NCBI RefSeq assembly: GCF_029227915.1
Contig: NC_079877.1
Location: 14,648,851 to 14,712,850 of the forward strand
DNA from: Hydractinia symbiolongicarpus
Lineage: Eukaryota; Cnidaria; Hydrozoa; Anthoathecata; Hydractiniidae
Length of the DNA: 64,000 bases
Direction of reading: 5' to 3'
Under the pieces are notes generated by a model. The model saw only the letters and a program-made list of their open reading frames with translations. It ran no database searches and was not told where the DNA came from. Positions 21,749 to 33,113 of this stretch are shown here, in pieces; within the stretch, counting starts at the first letter, position 1; each line of letters starts with the position of its first letter. Both the position numbers and the translations under genes were made by a program.

Positions 21749-24655
21749 TTAACACACCCCATGCCTTTTTTTCTCGTGAAGGGCTCTGATATGAACCACA
21801 TATCTACGCTTGTGTTCCAAATTTGATACTAGTTTCTCTACCCTATAAACCATCATGCGTTTGGGCAGAAACGGTAGCTCATTATGCTTGTCGTATAGCT
21901 CTTTCGGGTAATCGACATCTACCTGTAAAATATAGCCATGTTTGTTCCCTTCAACGAGCTTCCCTATCCGCCTTTCAGTAAATGCATCAACATTCCGCAC
22001 TCATTTAAAGCCATCCGTGGGAAGGCCTAGACGCATTGCCCAGCCATACAAGTTATTCGCGTCGAGGTACTGCAGGTAGGAGGATTCAACATTTGAATCG
22101 TACTGCTCTCCCATATACCCATTGTTAGCTTTTGCATATCGGTGTACGGCCTGGGTTATGCCTCCTCGAATGCCTTTTTCGAACATCAGGAGCATGTTGG
22201 GGTCCGTAAGGAGTTCCAGCTTGATCCCGATAAATTTGAGTGCTACCTTTTATGCCAACCCGGGTGCGGAGTAAAAATGTTCGGGATCAAGCTTGTAATT
22301 GTGCAAGCAGACACTTCGAAATGTCTCGAATACGTCGGGCAACAGCAGGACATCTATGGTCAAGTAGACATCATGGTAGTCTCCCATAGTGACGTTATCC
22401 CCTTTTGGGGTAATGACATCGCATACCTTTTTTGCATAGGTATTTTTCCTGTCGCTGATACCCTTCATATTTACCTTCCAGCTCCTCAAATCGCTGCCAT
22501 CCATCCATGCACTCGTAGGGGTACACGCCTTTTCTCAGCATCAGCCTGAAGATATTATCTTTGTTGATAAATCTGGCCATGGATGGTACATTTGCATTTA
22601 CCTGGTTCTTATGAAGCTGCTTTGTGGTATTTGAGTTGCAGTTTTTCCACCAAAACTTTGCCATGTATTCGGCGTCTATGCTCTGGAATTCAAGACAGGT
22701 ATCTGCGCATTGATGACACTTCATACCCACGGCATTTGTTCCAATGAGGTTGCTTGCCAATTTTTCCAGTGATTCTGCCCTAAATCGACAGGAATCTATG
22801 AACCGTATCTCTATTGAAGATATTATTTCGGTTTGTCTGTTCAGTATTTATATTACTGTGGAAAGTTTATCATTTCTTGAACATGATAGTTTAGTAGCTG
22901 CACCTCTATGCAGACCTGTATAGTGGCAGTGGTCCCTGACCTTACGGTTATTCTCATAGTTATCAAAGGGTTTTAGGCAGATATGGCAGTGCATGGCCTC
23001 GTCATGTTCCCCTTTTTAGGACCTCTGTTAGTTTGGTCATGGGTTGCTGCGGGTAGGTATAATAAAGTCTTTTCACCTCGTCCTCTAGGTGATTCACGAA
23101 CTTCGTCACACAGTCCCCACCCCTATAGACTTGTAGTGAATCCGGTACATCTCCATAAGCAAAGGTACTATAGGTGCACTAGCCTGATGGTACATGCTTG
23201 CTAAGTTTATTGGCCTTTTTACCTCTTGCATCTTCCACTGGTACCAGTAGACTCTCGAAATCCGCATGATCGATGCAGTACCTATAGTGCTTGTCCCTCG
23301 ATTCAACCGTGGGAAAGGCCTGTGGACAGTTTAGGCAAAAGCGCATTTTTGCCGTATTTTTTGAGGTGTCACTACCCAGTAGCCTCGACAGACTTTTGAC
23401 CGCCGTATAGTGGGTCTTTTTTTCATCTGTGAGGAGAAGTAGATTCACCGATCGACGTAAGATATTGATCTTCTTCCCCGTTATATAGAGGACGTTAATC
23501 GCAATCTCCTTGTTGTTATCCTCGAATTTACTTATGCTTTTAATACTTGTAGGGAACTCTATACCTTCCCAATTGTATAGGTCCACATAAGACTCAGCTT
23601 GCTAACTTATTGTGGATCTCTTTCAATCTCCTCATGATGTAGGCCGGCGATGATGCTCCACTTAAAACACTCCTCATCATCATTTTTGGGTTAATAATAG
23701 CCTTCTTGGAGACTATCCATTTAGATGCTTGTATATATGATGAACCCCTTGTTAACCGCAATTTATAGAAGTCCACATCGAGGTGTAGGATTTGTGATAT
23801 CGTAAAGCCACTCCGGGATAATGCCGGTCTTTCGACACATGTTTTGATATGTGCCAACACCCTATCCAGCACATCATCTACGTTGCTACCCTGGAATACC
23901 AAGGCCATATTGCTATGGAAAACCTTTTTCACCTCGATGTACTCCTCATTAGCCCCCTCTATGTTTGATGTTTTTTTCCACATAATCAAGAGTGAAAGCT
24001 GTATCTTCGCCGACCCCATATCTTCTGCCTGCCCCTCAACCAAGATTTTCACGTTTGGTCGCACCATCCCGATATACTCATCAACGTCGGCACCTCCTAT
24101 ACCCATAATTCGGAAACTCCGGAAGGTCCTGTGAAGAGCATGTTCATGCTCCTGGCGCTTGCAGTCATGTCCCGGCCGATTATGGGGATTTTGAATATCT
24201 TCCGAATAGTCTTCCCTGGCCTCCTGTTCGACTTTATCATGGAGCGTGGGCCTTGTGTTGGTTGCCCTGCCATAGAATCCCATAACCGTACGTTTAAGGG
24301 TCGCATATGCACCCTTGACCCCTTCTTTTATAAGATTTTGGAGGGCATCAACCAGCCAGTTGTACCATTCCTGCATCTTGGATTTCACGATCGATCGATT
24401 TTTTGACATTTCATGTTTTTTGAAGACGTCCATGGCCTCCGGCGTTGGTAGTATGGTTACCGGCGTTATAGGCTTTCGCTGTCCAACCCTTCTTGGTAGA
24501 CTCTGTAGCACATCCAATAAGGCAATTAATTCAGCTTTACGTAGTCTATAATACCCTGTTAATCCACGACCTTTTGCAATATCGCGTAATTGTTTGACCG
24601 TATGTGATTCCATTCTCTTTATTGTATAGATTTTAGCATTGTTGGAGGATTTCAT
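21749..24655 (-). pseudogene. Polinton DNA polymerase B (protein-primed type), truncated before the palm
   Basis: ATG 24,655 starts with a SAP-like leader (VKQLRDIA, LRKAELI) inside the inverted repeat. A 353-codon frame follows to 23,594 with the N-terminal domain (FTISQILHLDVDFYKLRLTRG). Then come a frameshift, further N-terminal coding (23,586-23,179), a zinc/HNH-like patch (VRDHCHYTGLHRGAA near 22,950), an exonuclease III-like DYHDVYLTIDVLLLPDVFE, and palm motif A YLDANNLYGWAM (22,100 region). Coding ends near RALHEKKRHG at 21,750 and the ATPase starts at once. Motif B (K-x3-N-S-x-Y-G) and motif C (DTD) are absent. The remaining parts lie in several frames. The enzyme would replicate the linear element from a protein primer; this copy cannot. 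Confidence 0.9.
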
Positions 24656-24933
24656 TTTGCTCGAAACTAACGCAGTTAATTCCCCGATGGGAAATTCCCT
24701 CTTTACTGCGCATGTGTTGATTTTTGATGAATATTAGTATCATTAGGGAAATTCCTCTGTATGCGCGTTGGTTTATAAGGAATTGCGCTAGAATCTTGAT
24801 GACGTCATTGTGGTGAATAATAAGGAGTAGGTCTTGGATGGTGCGGTGACTATTAGGGGATTGTTTTGACTTGCTGTGACGTCACGGTATTCCGCGCACG
24901 CGACTGCGCTAGAATATACATTTCTCTATCTCT
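24513..24933 (-). repeat. Polinton right terminal inverted repeat
   Basis: Reverse complement of the left repeat, 421 bp. The inner boundary is where the polymerase leader diverges from the left-hand gene. Contains about 37 bp, including a TGACGTCA, that the left copy lacks. Confidence 0.9.
24800..24884. promoter_or_regulatory. Two TGACGTCA sites in the right inverted repeat
   Basis: Perfect octamers at 24,800-24,807 and 24,877-24,884, about 145 and 222 bp upstream of the polymerase start at 24,655. The left repeat has TGACATCA in place of the first and lacks the second. They are probable host-factor (CREB/ATF) sites in the element promoter. Confidence 0.45.
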
Positions 24934-25470
24934 CGGGGATAAAATCAAAAAAAAAAAACAGCGTGTTAACACGATAATTTGTGATGAGATCAAAAACACA
25001 TTTTTTTATCCCCGGATGAAAATGCTGAATGTACAGTTTTTGACACTCTTTGAACGTGATTTTAAATATAGGAGCCATAAAAACATTTTGTTCTATAGTT
25101 TTCGTTCGTTCTCGTGATGACCGACAAACAAAGGGATGAAAAGACTCGGATGGAGTTAAAAAAAATATATGAAGAGGTTGGTTGTAACTTTTTTTGTGAA
25201 TACCTTCAAAGTTTTTTATTTTACTTTATTACCAATTATTGTATACTTATAATCAAAAATATTAAATTTCTTCTCTCAGGAATTATCATTCTGCGTTTCT
25301 CGTCTCACATTTGTACTCACAAATTAAAAAGAAATCACCCTAAATAATCATACACACAAAGTTAGCAGTTTTCATCCCGGAGAAATCACTCAACTGATTT
25401 TATCGCGGAATGGGGCTCACATGTATACACATGTATATATATGAAATTTCATCCCACTTGCGTGCAAACG
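24934..25470. mobile_element. MITE-like sequence flanking the Polinton
   Basis: Contains repeated CCCGGATAAAA/TTTATCCCCGG motifs, GATGAGATCA, a poly-A tract, the palindrome GTGTTAACAC, and near 25,371 TTTCATCCCGG followed by GATTTTATCGCGG. Between them a short frame at 25,118 (MTDKQRDEKTRMELKKIY) might be a transposon-derived exon, but it has no good donor. Borders are uncertain. Confidence 0.4.
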
Positions 25471-26964
25471 TGGTCTTAGTATTAAACACAGAGACACAAA
25501 CGCTAGATCTGAAAATCACAATGATCACAAATATAGCCTGCATATAGTCACTCATTTTTTAAACAAAAGATCACTATCTGGTCATATAATTTCCGTATTT
25601 ATGCATAACTTGAATAAAGAAATACTATGACAACAGGTAACTTTTAACAGCATTTGAAAGATCAATAGGATTTTAGAAGCACACAACAATTATGTGATTC
25701 ATATATCCTTAAAGGCTGAACTAAGTTTACCTTTCATCAAGTTCGAATAAATCGTCTAAAATATTGATGAACATACGTGTCTCTTAATTCTTTTTTGCTT
25801 TCTTTAAGATTCACTAAATACAGATTAAACTATTAATTAAACGAAGTCTAGATAAAATCATTGTGACGAAATCTTTGTATCAGATTAAAATAGTCACAAA
25901 GAGCAAAGTTTCCCAAATCCATCTGTGCATGTCACTTTTATTTACGTCCAAAACTAACCGTCCTAGCTGCACATAATTTTGCAGAGACAGATTTCCATCA
26001 GGGCTGTCCTTTTCAGTTTTGTTAATTAATTTCTTATTAACAATTAGGTGAGGCACATTGATCTTTAGAGACAGATTAATAAGCGTTTTTCGGTTTGCCT
26101 ATGAGGAATTTGTCGAGATTATAGGTTTGCAGGATCTTAATCTTAAAGTGTTTTTCTTTGTTTCTCACATTTTGTTATATCAATTTGAATAAAACTTATA
26201 AAACATATAATAAATATTGGCAGCAAAAAATGCTATCTCGTCACAACACTAAGATCATGTAATATATAAGAAACTGCGCTATATTTTTTGTTGGACTGAG
26301 GGATAGAGGTGGAGGGGGGGGGGGGGGGGGGTTGTGACTTCTCTTTGTGCTTTGAGCACTGTTATATTTACTTTAACGATATATCTCATCGGACTGTAAA
26401 AGTAGCAAGACAATATTGTACATCCAACACGCTTCTTGGTATTTCTGCTTCGATAGAAGTAAAACTTGGACTGGGGATTTTTGTCACAAATTTTTGATTC
26501 TCATTGTGTACTTGTTATGTTGTTTGAGAAAAAATACTCTTTATTGGTAGCTAATACACACTTATAGCAATTTCCCAATAGTCGATGATATGTGATAAAG
26601 TAGGAAGAAAGCAAAATTACACAAACAAATCGCATGCCAATCATCTGATTTAAAAATGCGTAATCTTAAACTAATGATGACCTAATAATAAAATTGGTGT
26701 GGATGAAATATTCCCATAATGATAATGAATTTTTATACCATATCATCTCTGTCAAATGTGATCACCAGTAAGCCATTTAAGTGCATTAAAATTCACTCCC
26801 AAGTGATTGGAATCCCTATGGTGAATACTGCAAGGTTTGTTCTCCTTTTCTTGTTTTTGATACTCTTTTTACAAACGGCAGAAAAGTAATCTATTAATAT
26901 AATCCAGAACTCCGAAGGATATAGCATTATTACTAGTTAAGCTGGATTTTGGATTTAACGTTAT
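25471..26964. other. Intergenic, no gene seen
   Basis: AT-rich, no supportable frames. Contains a G-tract of about 18 bases near 26,312-26,330. Confidence 0.5.
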
Positions 26965-27115
26965 AGTTCCTAAGAAGTAACAAGATAATAAAGTGACTCC
27001 CTAATTGATGCAAAATTCGACCCAATGTTGTGCTTTTAAAACAGTTAATTATTAGAGCATTCACTACTTCGTAATGATAGGTCATAAGGTATACCTTTAA
27101 CTGGTATTAGTGACA
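26965..27115 (+). repeat. Diverged repeat pair, copy 1 (partner at 30,750)
   Basis: Shared blocks include GTAACAAGAT, CTAATT...CAAAATT.GACC.AATG, AGTTAATTA and GTCATAAG, in the same order at 30,750-30,935. This copy lies 250 bp upstream of the bHLH start codon. Confidence 0.55.
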
Positions 27116-27365
27116 TTTGCCTTCTTGGTTCACAGTGGCAAAAAGTGGTTTATATTCTCATTTAGATACTTGTTTTTCAGTATTTTGAATGTGTTTTAGT
27201 AGAAGTCATATTAAATTGTTTAGCGTTTTTTTTTTATTCATACAATACTAAACAAAAGGCGAAAACATTAATATCAGATTGGTGTACCTCACTGAGAGTA
27301 TTTGTTTGATATTACGTTAATTTATTTCACATTGACATTAAAGAGTCCAACCTTACTACGACGAC

Positions 27366-27854
27366 ATGTTGAAGGGAACGTACAGTGCTGGAGATGTATT
27401 TAGCCCTACAACGGCACCTCTTGAAGATTATATAAATGACACGAATTATGTGGAATTTGATGATATTCTGCCTTTTCCTCCTGAATATTCCTTAACGTTT
27501 GAGCCTGACAGTATCGCACCAGGATGTTTCAACACCGTACATGACTTAGAATGCAATAATGCTGCCAGAATTGAATTAAGTAAATCCTCCATTATAATAA
27601 ATAGAAAACCAATGGATGCATCGTACCGAACTGATCAATACTTGGAAAGCTACAGGTTAAAGGTAAATGCACGCCAAAAGAAAAGAGTTGCAAAAATGAA
27701 TGAACTGTTCCGAAATCTTGAGAAAATGCTGCCGATGATCACACATTCTTCCACTGGTAAGAAAAAACCAAACTCAAAACTCAACATTTTACGACGCGCC
27801 TCTCAATACATAGACGATTTATCAAATCTTTTATCAGAAAACAAGATTAAATAA
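27366..27854 (+). CDS. Single-exon basic helix-loop-helix protein
   Basis: An intact 162-residue frame. The N-terminal 90 residues are acidic and proline-rich (DDILPFPPE), as in an activation domain. The bHLH lies at about 98-157: basic region LKVNARQKKRVAKMN (99-112), helix 1 to about 122, a loop that may run 123-137, then helix 2 beginning KLNILRRASQYIDDLSNLL. The protein ends five residues after the domain. Loss of an intron and the NxRxxxRV-KLxxLRxAxxYI pattern fit the class A (atonal/achaete/Ptf/Hand-type) proteins that specify neural or secretory cells, but the exact family cannot be named. The basic region has Gln104 where class A proteins have the Glu that reads the E-box. The start at 27,366 is the first ATG, with A at -3. 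AATAAA follows at 27,879. Confidence 0.9.
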   Translation: MLKGTYSAGDVFSPTTAPLEDYINDTNYVEFDDILPFPPEYSLTFEPDSIAPGCFNTVHDLECNNAARIELSKSSIIINRKPMDASYRTDQYLESYRLKVNARQKKRVAKMNELFRNLEKMLPMITHSSTGKKKPNSKLNILRRASQYIDDLSNLLSENKIK

Positions 27855-27878
27855 ATTAGTAATTAATAATTTATAACA

Positions 27879-27884
27879 AATAAA
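27879..27884 (+). terminator. Polyadenylation signal AATAAA
   Basis: 25 bp after the bHLH stop codon. An ATTAAATAAA overlaps the stop itself, so the 3' UTR may be very short. Confidence 0.45.
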
Positions 27885-30749
27885 AGTATTTCCTTTTGTA
27901 AACTAATTTAACATTCCGAATTTTGTGTCAATATCTCCATGTCTACTATTCACTTTAATTTTGTCTTTTATTATTCTGCTGTGACTTAAAATTATCATTT
28001 ACATGCAATTTCTTTTTGTTTTTCCAGCTTTGTAAGTATCTTAGGAATAATATTGTATATGTGCATTTATAATTATAGTTTTTTCACAGATTTACACCTG
28101 ACTTCAATAACCGAAGACACAATATTAATTTCGTTTTTCTTTCTCATTCCAAATGATTACAAACACAGCATGTATTTTGACTATATTCTCTTTTTGCTTG
28201 TGTGTTTGTGAGAGAGAAAAAAAGTTGTACAGCAGAGACACAAGTGAGTAATTTTATCTGTTTCCTTACGACAGGCGAATTTTCGTGAGATAAAAATTGT
28301 AGCTGTGGAATACAACTAGTCAATTATACTATCCAGTATGTATATCCAATATATAGCTAAACCTACATATGCCACGTCAGCATTAGTTGTATATCACATT
28401 TACCGTGCGCGAACAAACGAAGAAATATACTATCATAGCATAAACATGAAAATCCTCAGAAAATACGCAGTAATATAAAAATACTTCGAGTGTATCGATG
28501 CAAGATTAAATAAAAATAACAGCAATTATCAACACATAGATTGTATCAGTATTTTAATCAGATGATTAAGAAAAAACAGAAATAAGAGGCCTATATCAGT
28601 AAAACTTTGTCTGTTCGCTTGCTTGGAACACGATTGTAAACGAATATTGCAATTCCAAATGGTAGTGTCAACATGTCTTTTTTCTTTACTGTAAAAACCT
28701 GATATCTTTTCCCCCTGCACTGTCGGTTAACAAATGCCAATTACAAGCGTTTTTTATTCAATTTTTTAGTTACATTTAAAAAAATGGCCTATTATTTTTC
28801 TGGAGTATTTTTCCATTTTTGAGCCACATTTGACTTTATTTTTCTTCATTGTCCGTGTTATTATGAAGAATTGACGGATTTGCATTTTTGACAAGTGACG
28901 TATAACCTGTCACCCTTTGCAACAACAACATCATATCTTCAGATTCCCAAGCCATCTTTTTCTAACAATGATCAAAAATGTAACTTTAGGGCTGCTTTTT
29001 CATTACTTTTTATGAAGTTAACACCCCGGATAAATTTAAGTACAAAATCAAAAAAAAATTATTTTTATTTGGTAAACAAAATTAACACAATCATTTTAAC
29101 ATATAATGCACCTTATTGTAACAGATTTTCTATTTACTCTGTTTACGTTAAAACACATACGATTTTCAAAAAAAAAAAAACAGAGTAAAAGCAAATTGAC
29201 ATTATCCCAAGTCTAATAAAGGAGACGAAGCACATTCTAGACACACTCTGTTAAAGGCATCGTCGTTTCTGGAACATAAGAATCGAGTCCCCCAAGTTAA
29301 TGTGAGTAAATAAAAATGGACAAACAAGAACCAGCACTAATTTTTTGGTATTTTCACGACAAACATGGTTGAAAGTAAATATTACTTTTGATAGGCTCAT
29401 TATCCGTACTAATAAAACGAAAAAATGAATTTGATCATCTTAGACAGGTATTCAACAAGCAACGAAAATGTGTAAAATATGGAGTAACTTAAGCATCATA
29501 TCCAGAAAAAAATTAATTGGTGACATCACTGGGATCAGATATATATTTTAAATGTTTCCGTTATCGCCTTGATTCTTTACAGATTTGTAAAATGAATCGG
29601 CAAGGATTGAATTTTCAAAAAAAATGTAATAGTATGCATCATTGGCAATAATTTCACTGATAAAAGTAAGAAGGATTCTCGAAATATTTGATACTTCTGT
29701 CATTAAACTTGCTACGCTTGAAAACGATTGCATGAAAAGAAAATGAATTACGAAAATGTACCATCTTTAAAATTTTCGATATGGAACTTGCGCAAACTTG
29801 TATTTGACGGATGAAGAGAAATCTTTAGTGTGTGTGAATGGCAGGTTTATTTGTAAATAACTACAGTGCTAATAATACTTTTTCCTAATCCATCCTAAAC
29901 CATACAAAGGCACATAATGTACAATGGTCATAACCTAAAACTGGAGGTATAGTTATTGCTTTAGGGACAAGTCCTTAGGGCTAAAAAAATCGCGGTGATG
30001 AATTAAAAATCAAATTGGAAAAACAAACAATGCAATAAAAAATTAAAATGATTGCAAATAAAACAATGACAAGACTACGCTGTTCGTTTCATAATGTCTA
30101 AAAGGGACTGATCACATGAGGCGAGCCAGTCTGGTTAAGCGGACGTCCTACCTCTACCGAAATCTTGCTTTTTATATACGGTTTCTTATTAAAAAGTGAA
30201 ATCACACGAGGTTTTATATTTAAAGATTGCTTTCTTTAGTTTCTATTATTAATTCTTCGGGTTTCTCAAGCTTTGTTTAATGGGCGTTAATGTTTCACCA
30301 CTCCGGTTTTTTATAATCATTTGGCGTACAAACAATCGAATAAGATTTTCTCTCCTAGAAGTTCTTTCGTTTTTAAAATATGATTTTGTGCAATTTCCTA
30401 ACTGATGTCCTTCTGAGATCAATGTTATCTTTGAAATTTATTAAGTACAACACTAGCTTTTTAACACAAACACTACAAAAGTTAAGAATGTTAAGAATGC
30501 CGCACGACAGGTTTTCTTTGTGTTTTGAAATTTAGTTCAACAATATTTTGTGACTTTTAGTATATACATTGAAAAGTGCCTATAGCTAATCTAGTTTTTA
30601 AAACTATTTTGTAAGCAGAAACAGCAATACTTCGTACATCATTACTACATCTTCTGGCTTTTTAGTGTCCTGACTTGCTTTAAAAAAAAAGTAGCAGTTT
30701 TAATAATCCTTTTAGCAAAACGAACAACTTAGGTTTTAAAAGCATTTTA
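27885..30749. other. Intergenic, no gene seen
   Basis: AT-rich throughout. Short frames near 28,900 and 29,550 have biased, low-complexity composition and no domain, so no coding call is made. Confidence 0.5.
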
Positions 30750-30935
30750 GGTAACAAGATGATGAGGTATATTTAAACAACTACGATGAAGTTGTAAATG
30801 GATGTCTTAATTAACTCTCTAATTACTTCAAAATTTGACCTAATGATGTGTTTAACAAAAGTTAATTAAATTTGTCAGAGTATTACCAGGCCAGTCTGTG
30901 CTGGACATGTCATAAGATACCAACACAGAGCTGAT
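30750..30935 (+). repeat. Diverged repeat pair, copy 2 (partner at 26,965)
   Basis: Collinear with 26,965-27,115 over several conserved blocks, with indels. No bHLH-like reading frame follows this copy. Confidence 0.5.
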
Positions 30936-31019
30936 AGAGACAACTACGTTGCGTACACAAATTTATAACAAGAAAGATGGTAGATTTTCTATAACGATCT
31001 GTTCGAACATATTATGGCA

Positions 31020-31500
31020 GTGGGAGAGGGAATCCGCACCTCTGTCATAAATTTTGATAGTTTTTTCCAAATTGAATTAAATTGGCATTCTTAAGTATGT
31101 CATGAAAAAAACAAAATTGCCGCAAATAAAAAACTTGAAGTTTGTCCAAAATACCACTATATCTGCTTAAAATCAATAACTTCATTCTTAGAAAGTAATT
31201 AACATATTTTTTAGGTTTTTACATACTTTAACGAAAAAAGGCCCAAAATTGTCCGAAAATTCAGTTATTGCAGATTTACTGGTAAAATCCAAAAATAACG
31301 GGAAATCGGTTTAATCACACGTCCAAACTTTTTTTACTGAAAAACTTTCGTTGATGAGATAAGTGATGTTGTGAGTGGCAAGTCCTAACGATAATCCTAA
31401 TGAAAGTTATTACATTTTCCCAATTATAAAGATTTCATAAAATTTTAAGGGCAAATTTCGAGTAACGGTCAATGTCTAAGACTCTAAGAGGTATTTTCGT
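31020..31500 (+). repeat. Dispersed repeat, copy 1 (partner at 32,525)
   Basis: Shares GGTAAAATC...GGGAAATCGG, AATCACACGTCCAAA, AAGATAATCCTAA-type blocks, GATTTCATA and TTTCGAGTAA with 32,738-32,980. The left part is weaker. Confidence 0.6.
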
Positions 31501-31899
31501 TCTTTGAACTATCCTTATTTTGAAATGTATACTTTTCACATATTAATAGAATTAATCTCTGTTGCTTTTCATGCCTGCAAAAACATTTTTAATTACTTTA
31601 AATTTAAATTACTTTTGTTGTGTTGACATGCCTTTTATAAATCGTCTTAACACGCCTATCAACCATCTAAGAAATATCAAATGTGCAGTTAGTTATCCAA
31701 TTAAATATATAATGCACCAAAATAGATTTGTTCTGAAAAAGGTTGGTTGACCCAGGTTGGGGAAATTGGTCTCGTTTTGGTCCCAGGTAACCTCTAGTTA
31801 CTTATGCGGAAAATGACGTTAGTTATTTCCACCCTTTTTATAACGATAAAATATATTTCAAAGAGACTACATCATTACAATGAAAAAAACAAACATATA

Positions 31900-32500
31900 G
31901 AAAAAGCATATAGAATCGGAGACAGTAAAAGATAACATTAAGCATTTGGAAATTGACTGTGCAAGTTTTACAAAAGAAAGAGATATTCTTTCGTCCACTG
32001 GAAGCCATTGTAATGTCAGCACGTCATAATCACTGCAACAACGACGGCAAACGAAACTTGCTGAAGATCTTTGCAGATTTTGGCGAATTACTGAAAATGG
32101 TATTACAGTAACATATCTTTGCCAAGATTAAGCTCTGTGCTAGTGATTTTCGCAGATTAAAATCTGCTGCACGGTTAAATTGATGTAAAGATCGTAAAAC
32201 AGCATAACCACTTTTATTTAATTCAATGCCAGATGTTCGCTAAAATGCCCTCCAAGTATTTTAAATGTATTAACACGACCAATAGATTAATTGTCATTTA
32301 CCAAGGTGACACTATAATCAAACAAATTATGCTTTCGCGACATTTGATTCGTTGAAAATAGCATAAGTTTTGTTTTACTGACATTAATACGCAAATTGAA
32401 GCGTGAGGACCAATCATAAATGCGTTCCATATCGTGTTGCACTGATAATATGCCATCTTTTGTCTTGTCCACTTTAAGTTGCACTAAATTCGTTGTTCTT
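31900..32500 (-). pseudogene. LINE reverse transcriptase fragment (CR1/Rex-like), degenerate
   Basis: On the minus strand the 65-codon frame at 32,484-32,287 has MERIYDWSSRFNLRINVSKTKLMLF, split here as IYDWSSRFNLRIN and KTKLMLF, a classic non-LTR RT thumb-side motif. Further decayed coding continues to about 31,900, including a DVLTLQWLPVDERI-type end near 32,000. Frames change several times, so it is dead. It sits between the two copies of the dispersed repeat. Confidence 0.75.
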
Positions 32501-32524
32501 TCTGAATAAAACTAGGTACACTTA

Positions 32525-33113
32525 TAGTACGTCATAAAAGGAACAAAATGGCAGCAATAAATTTTTGCTTATGTCCGCACATTTTCTGTGACGGAAGCTT
32601 GAAAGTTGTTCCCACTACTTGCTTAAAATTTAATTACTTTTGTTCCCGAGCGAATTTTTGCATTCTGTTTATAGTTTCTGAAATAAAAGTTATTTTATAT
32701 ATTTTACGGTTTTACGTGGATAGCATAAAAAATTGCCAAAAATTGCCCGAAAATCCGATTTTTCCGATTTTTGGGTAAAATCTGACAAAATTGGGAAATC
32801 GGATTGATCACGTGTCCAAATTATGCATAATGATTCTTTTTAATAAAACAAGTTGTGTTGCAAGTTTGAATTTCTAAAGATAATCCTAACATGAGTTATT
32901 TTCCCCACAATAAGGATTTCATAGCGATTTTTAGGGGTAGTTTCGAGTAATGGCGATTATCAAAGCCTCTGAAAGGTATGGGACCTAATTATTTGGCATG
33001 CAGGTGTCTAAAAGATAAATATTGAAACTCAGTAAGTTTCATAGCCATTTAATATAACAATAAGGAGTTATTGAAAAAAAACCGTCAGGGGGGGGGGCGG
33101 AATCCGCCCCCTG
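32525..33113 (+). repeat. Dispersed repeat, copy 2, ending in a G/C palindrome
   Basis: Partner of 31,020-31,500 in the same orientation. It ends with a palindrome at 33,086-33,113 built from a G-run, GCGGAATCCGC and CCCC. Confidence 0.55.

Larger units (their letters stand above)
12816..24933. mobile_element. Polinton/Maverick (adintovirus-like) element, decayed
   Basis: About 12.1 kb, bounded by inverted repeats whose outer ends read AGAGATAGAGAAATGTA; a 5'-AG terminus is the rule for Polintons. It contains integrase, packaging ATPase, DNA polymerase B, a putative major capsid gene and several Polinton-typical small genes on both strands. Essentially every long gene has stops or frameshifts, the polymerase lacks its C-terminal palm, and no cysteine protease was found. 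The expected 6-bp target duplication is not visible (CCAGGG on the left, CGGGGA on the right), so a flank may have been rearranged. Base composition is noticeably richer in G and C than the flanks. It is a fossil copy that cannot move on its own products. Confidence 0.9.

Noticed and set aside
24866-25347. Plus-strand frames across the Polinton right border
   Set aside because: They cross the inverted-repeat end and MITE-like sequence; only MTDKQRDEKTR at 25,118 looks coding and it lacks a usable donor.
26311-26497. 62-codon frame beginning in a poly-G run
   Set aside because: Start lies in the homopolymer and the rest has no domain or splice support.
30120-30165. tRNA-like stretch with TCTGGTTAAGCGG
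   Set aside because: Only an A-box-like segment; no B-box at the right distance, so neither tRNA nor SINE is supported.
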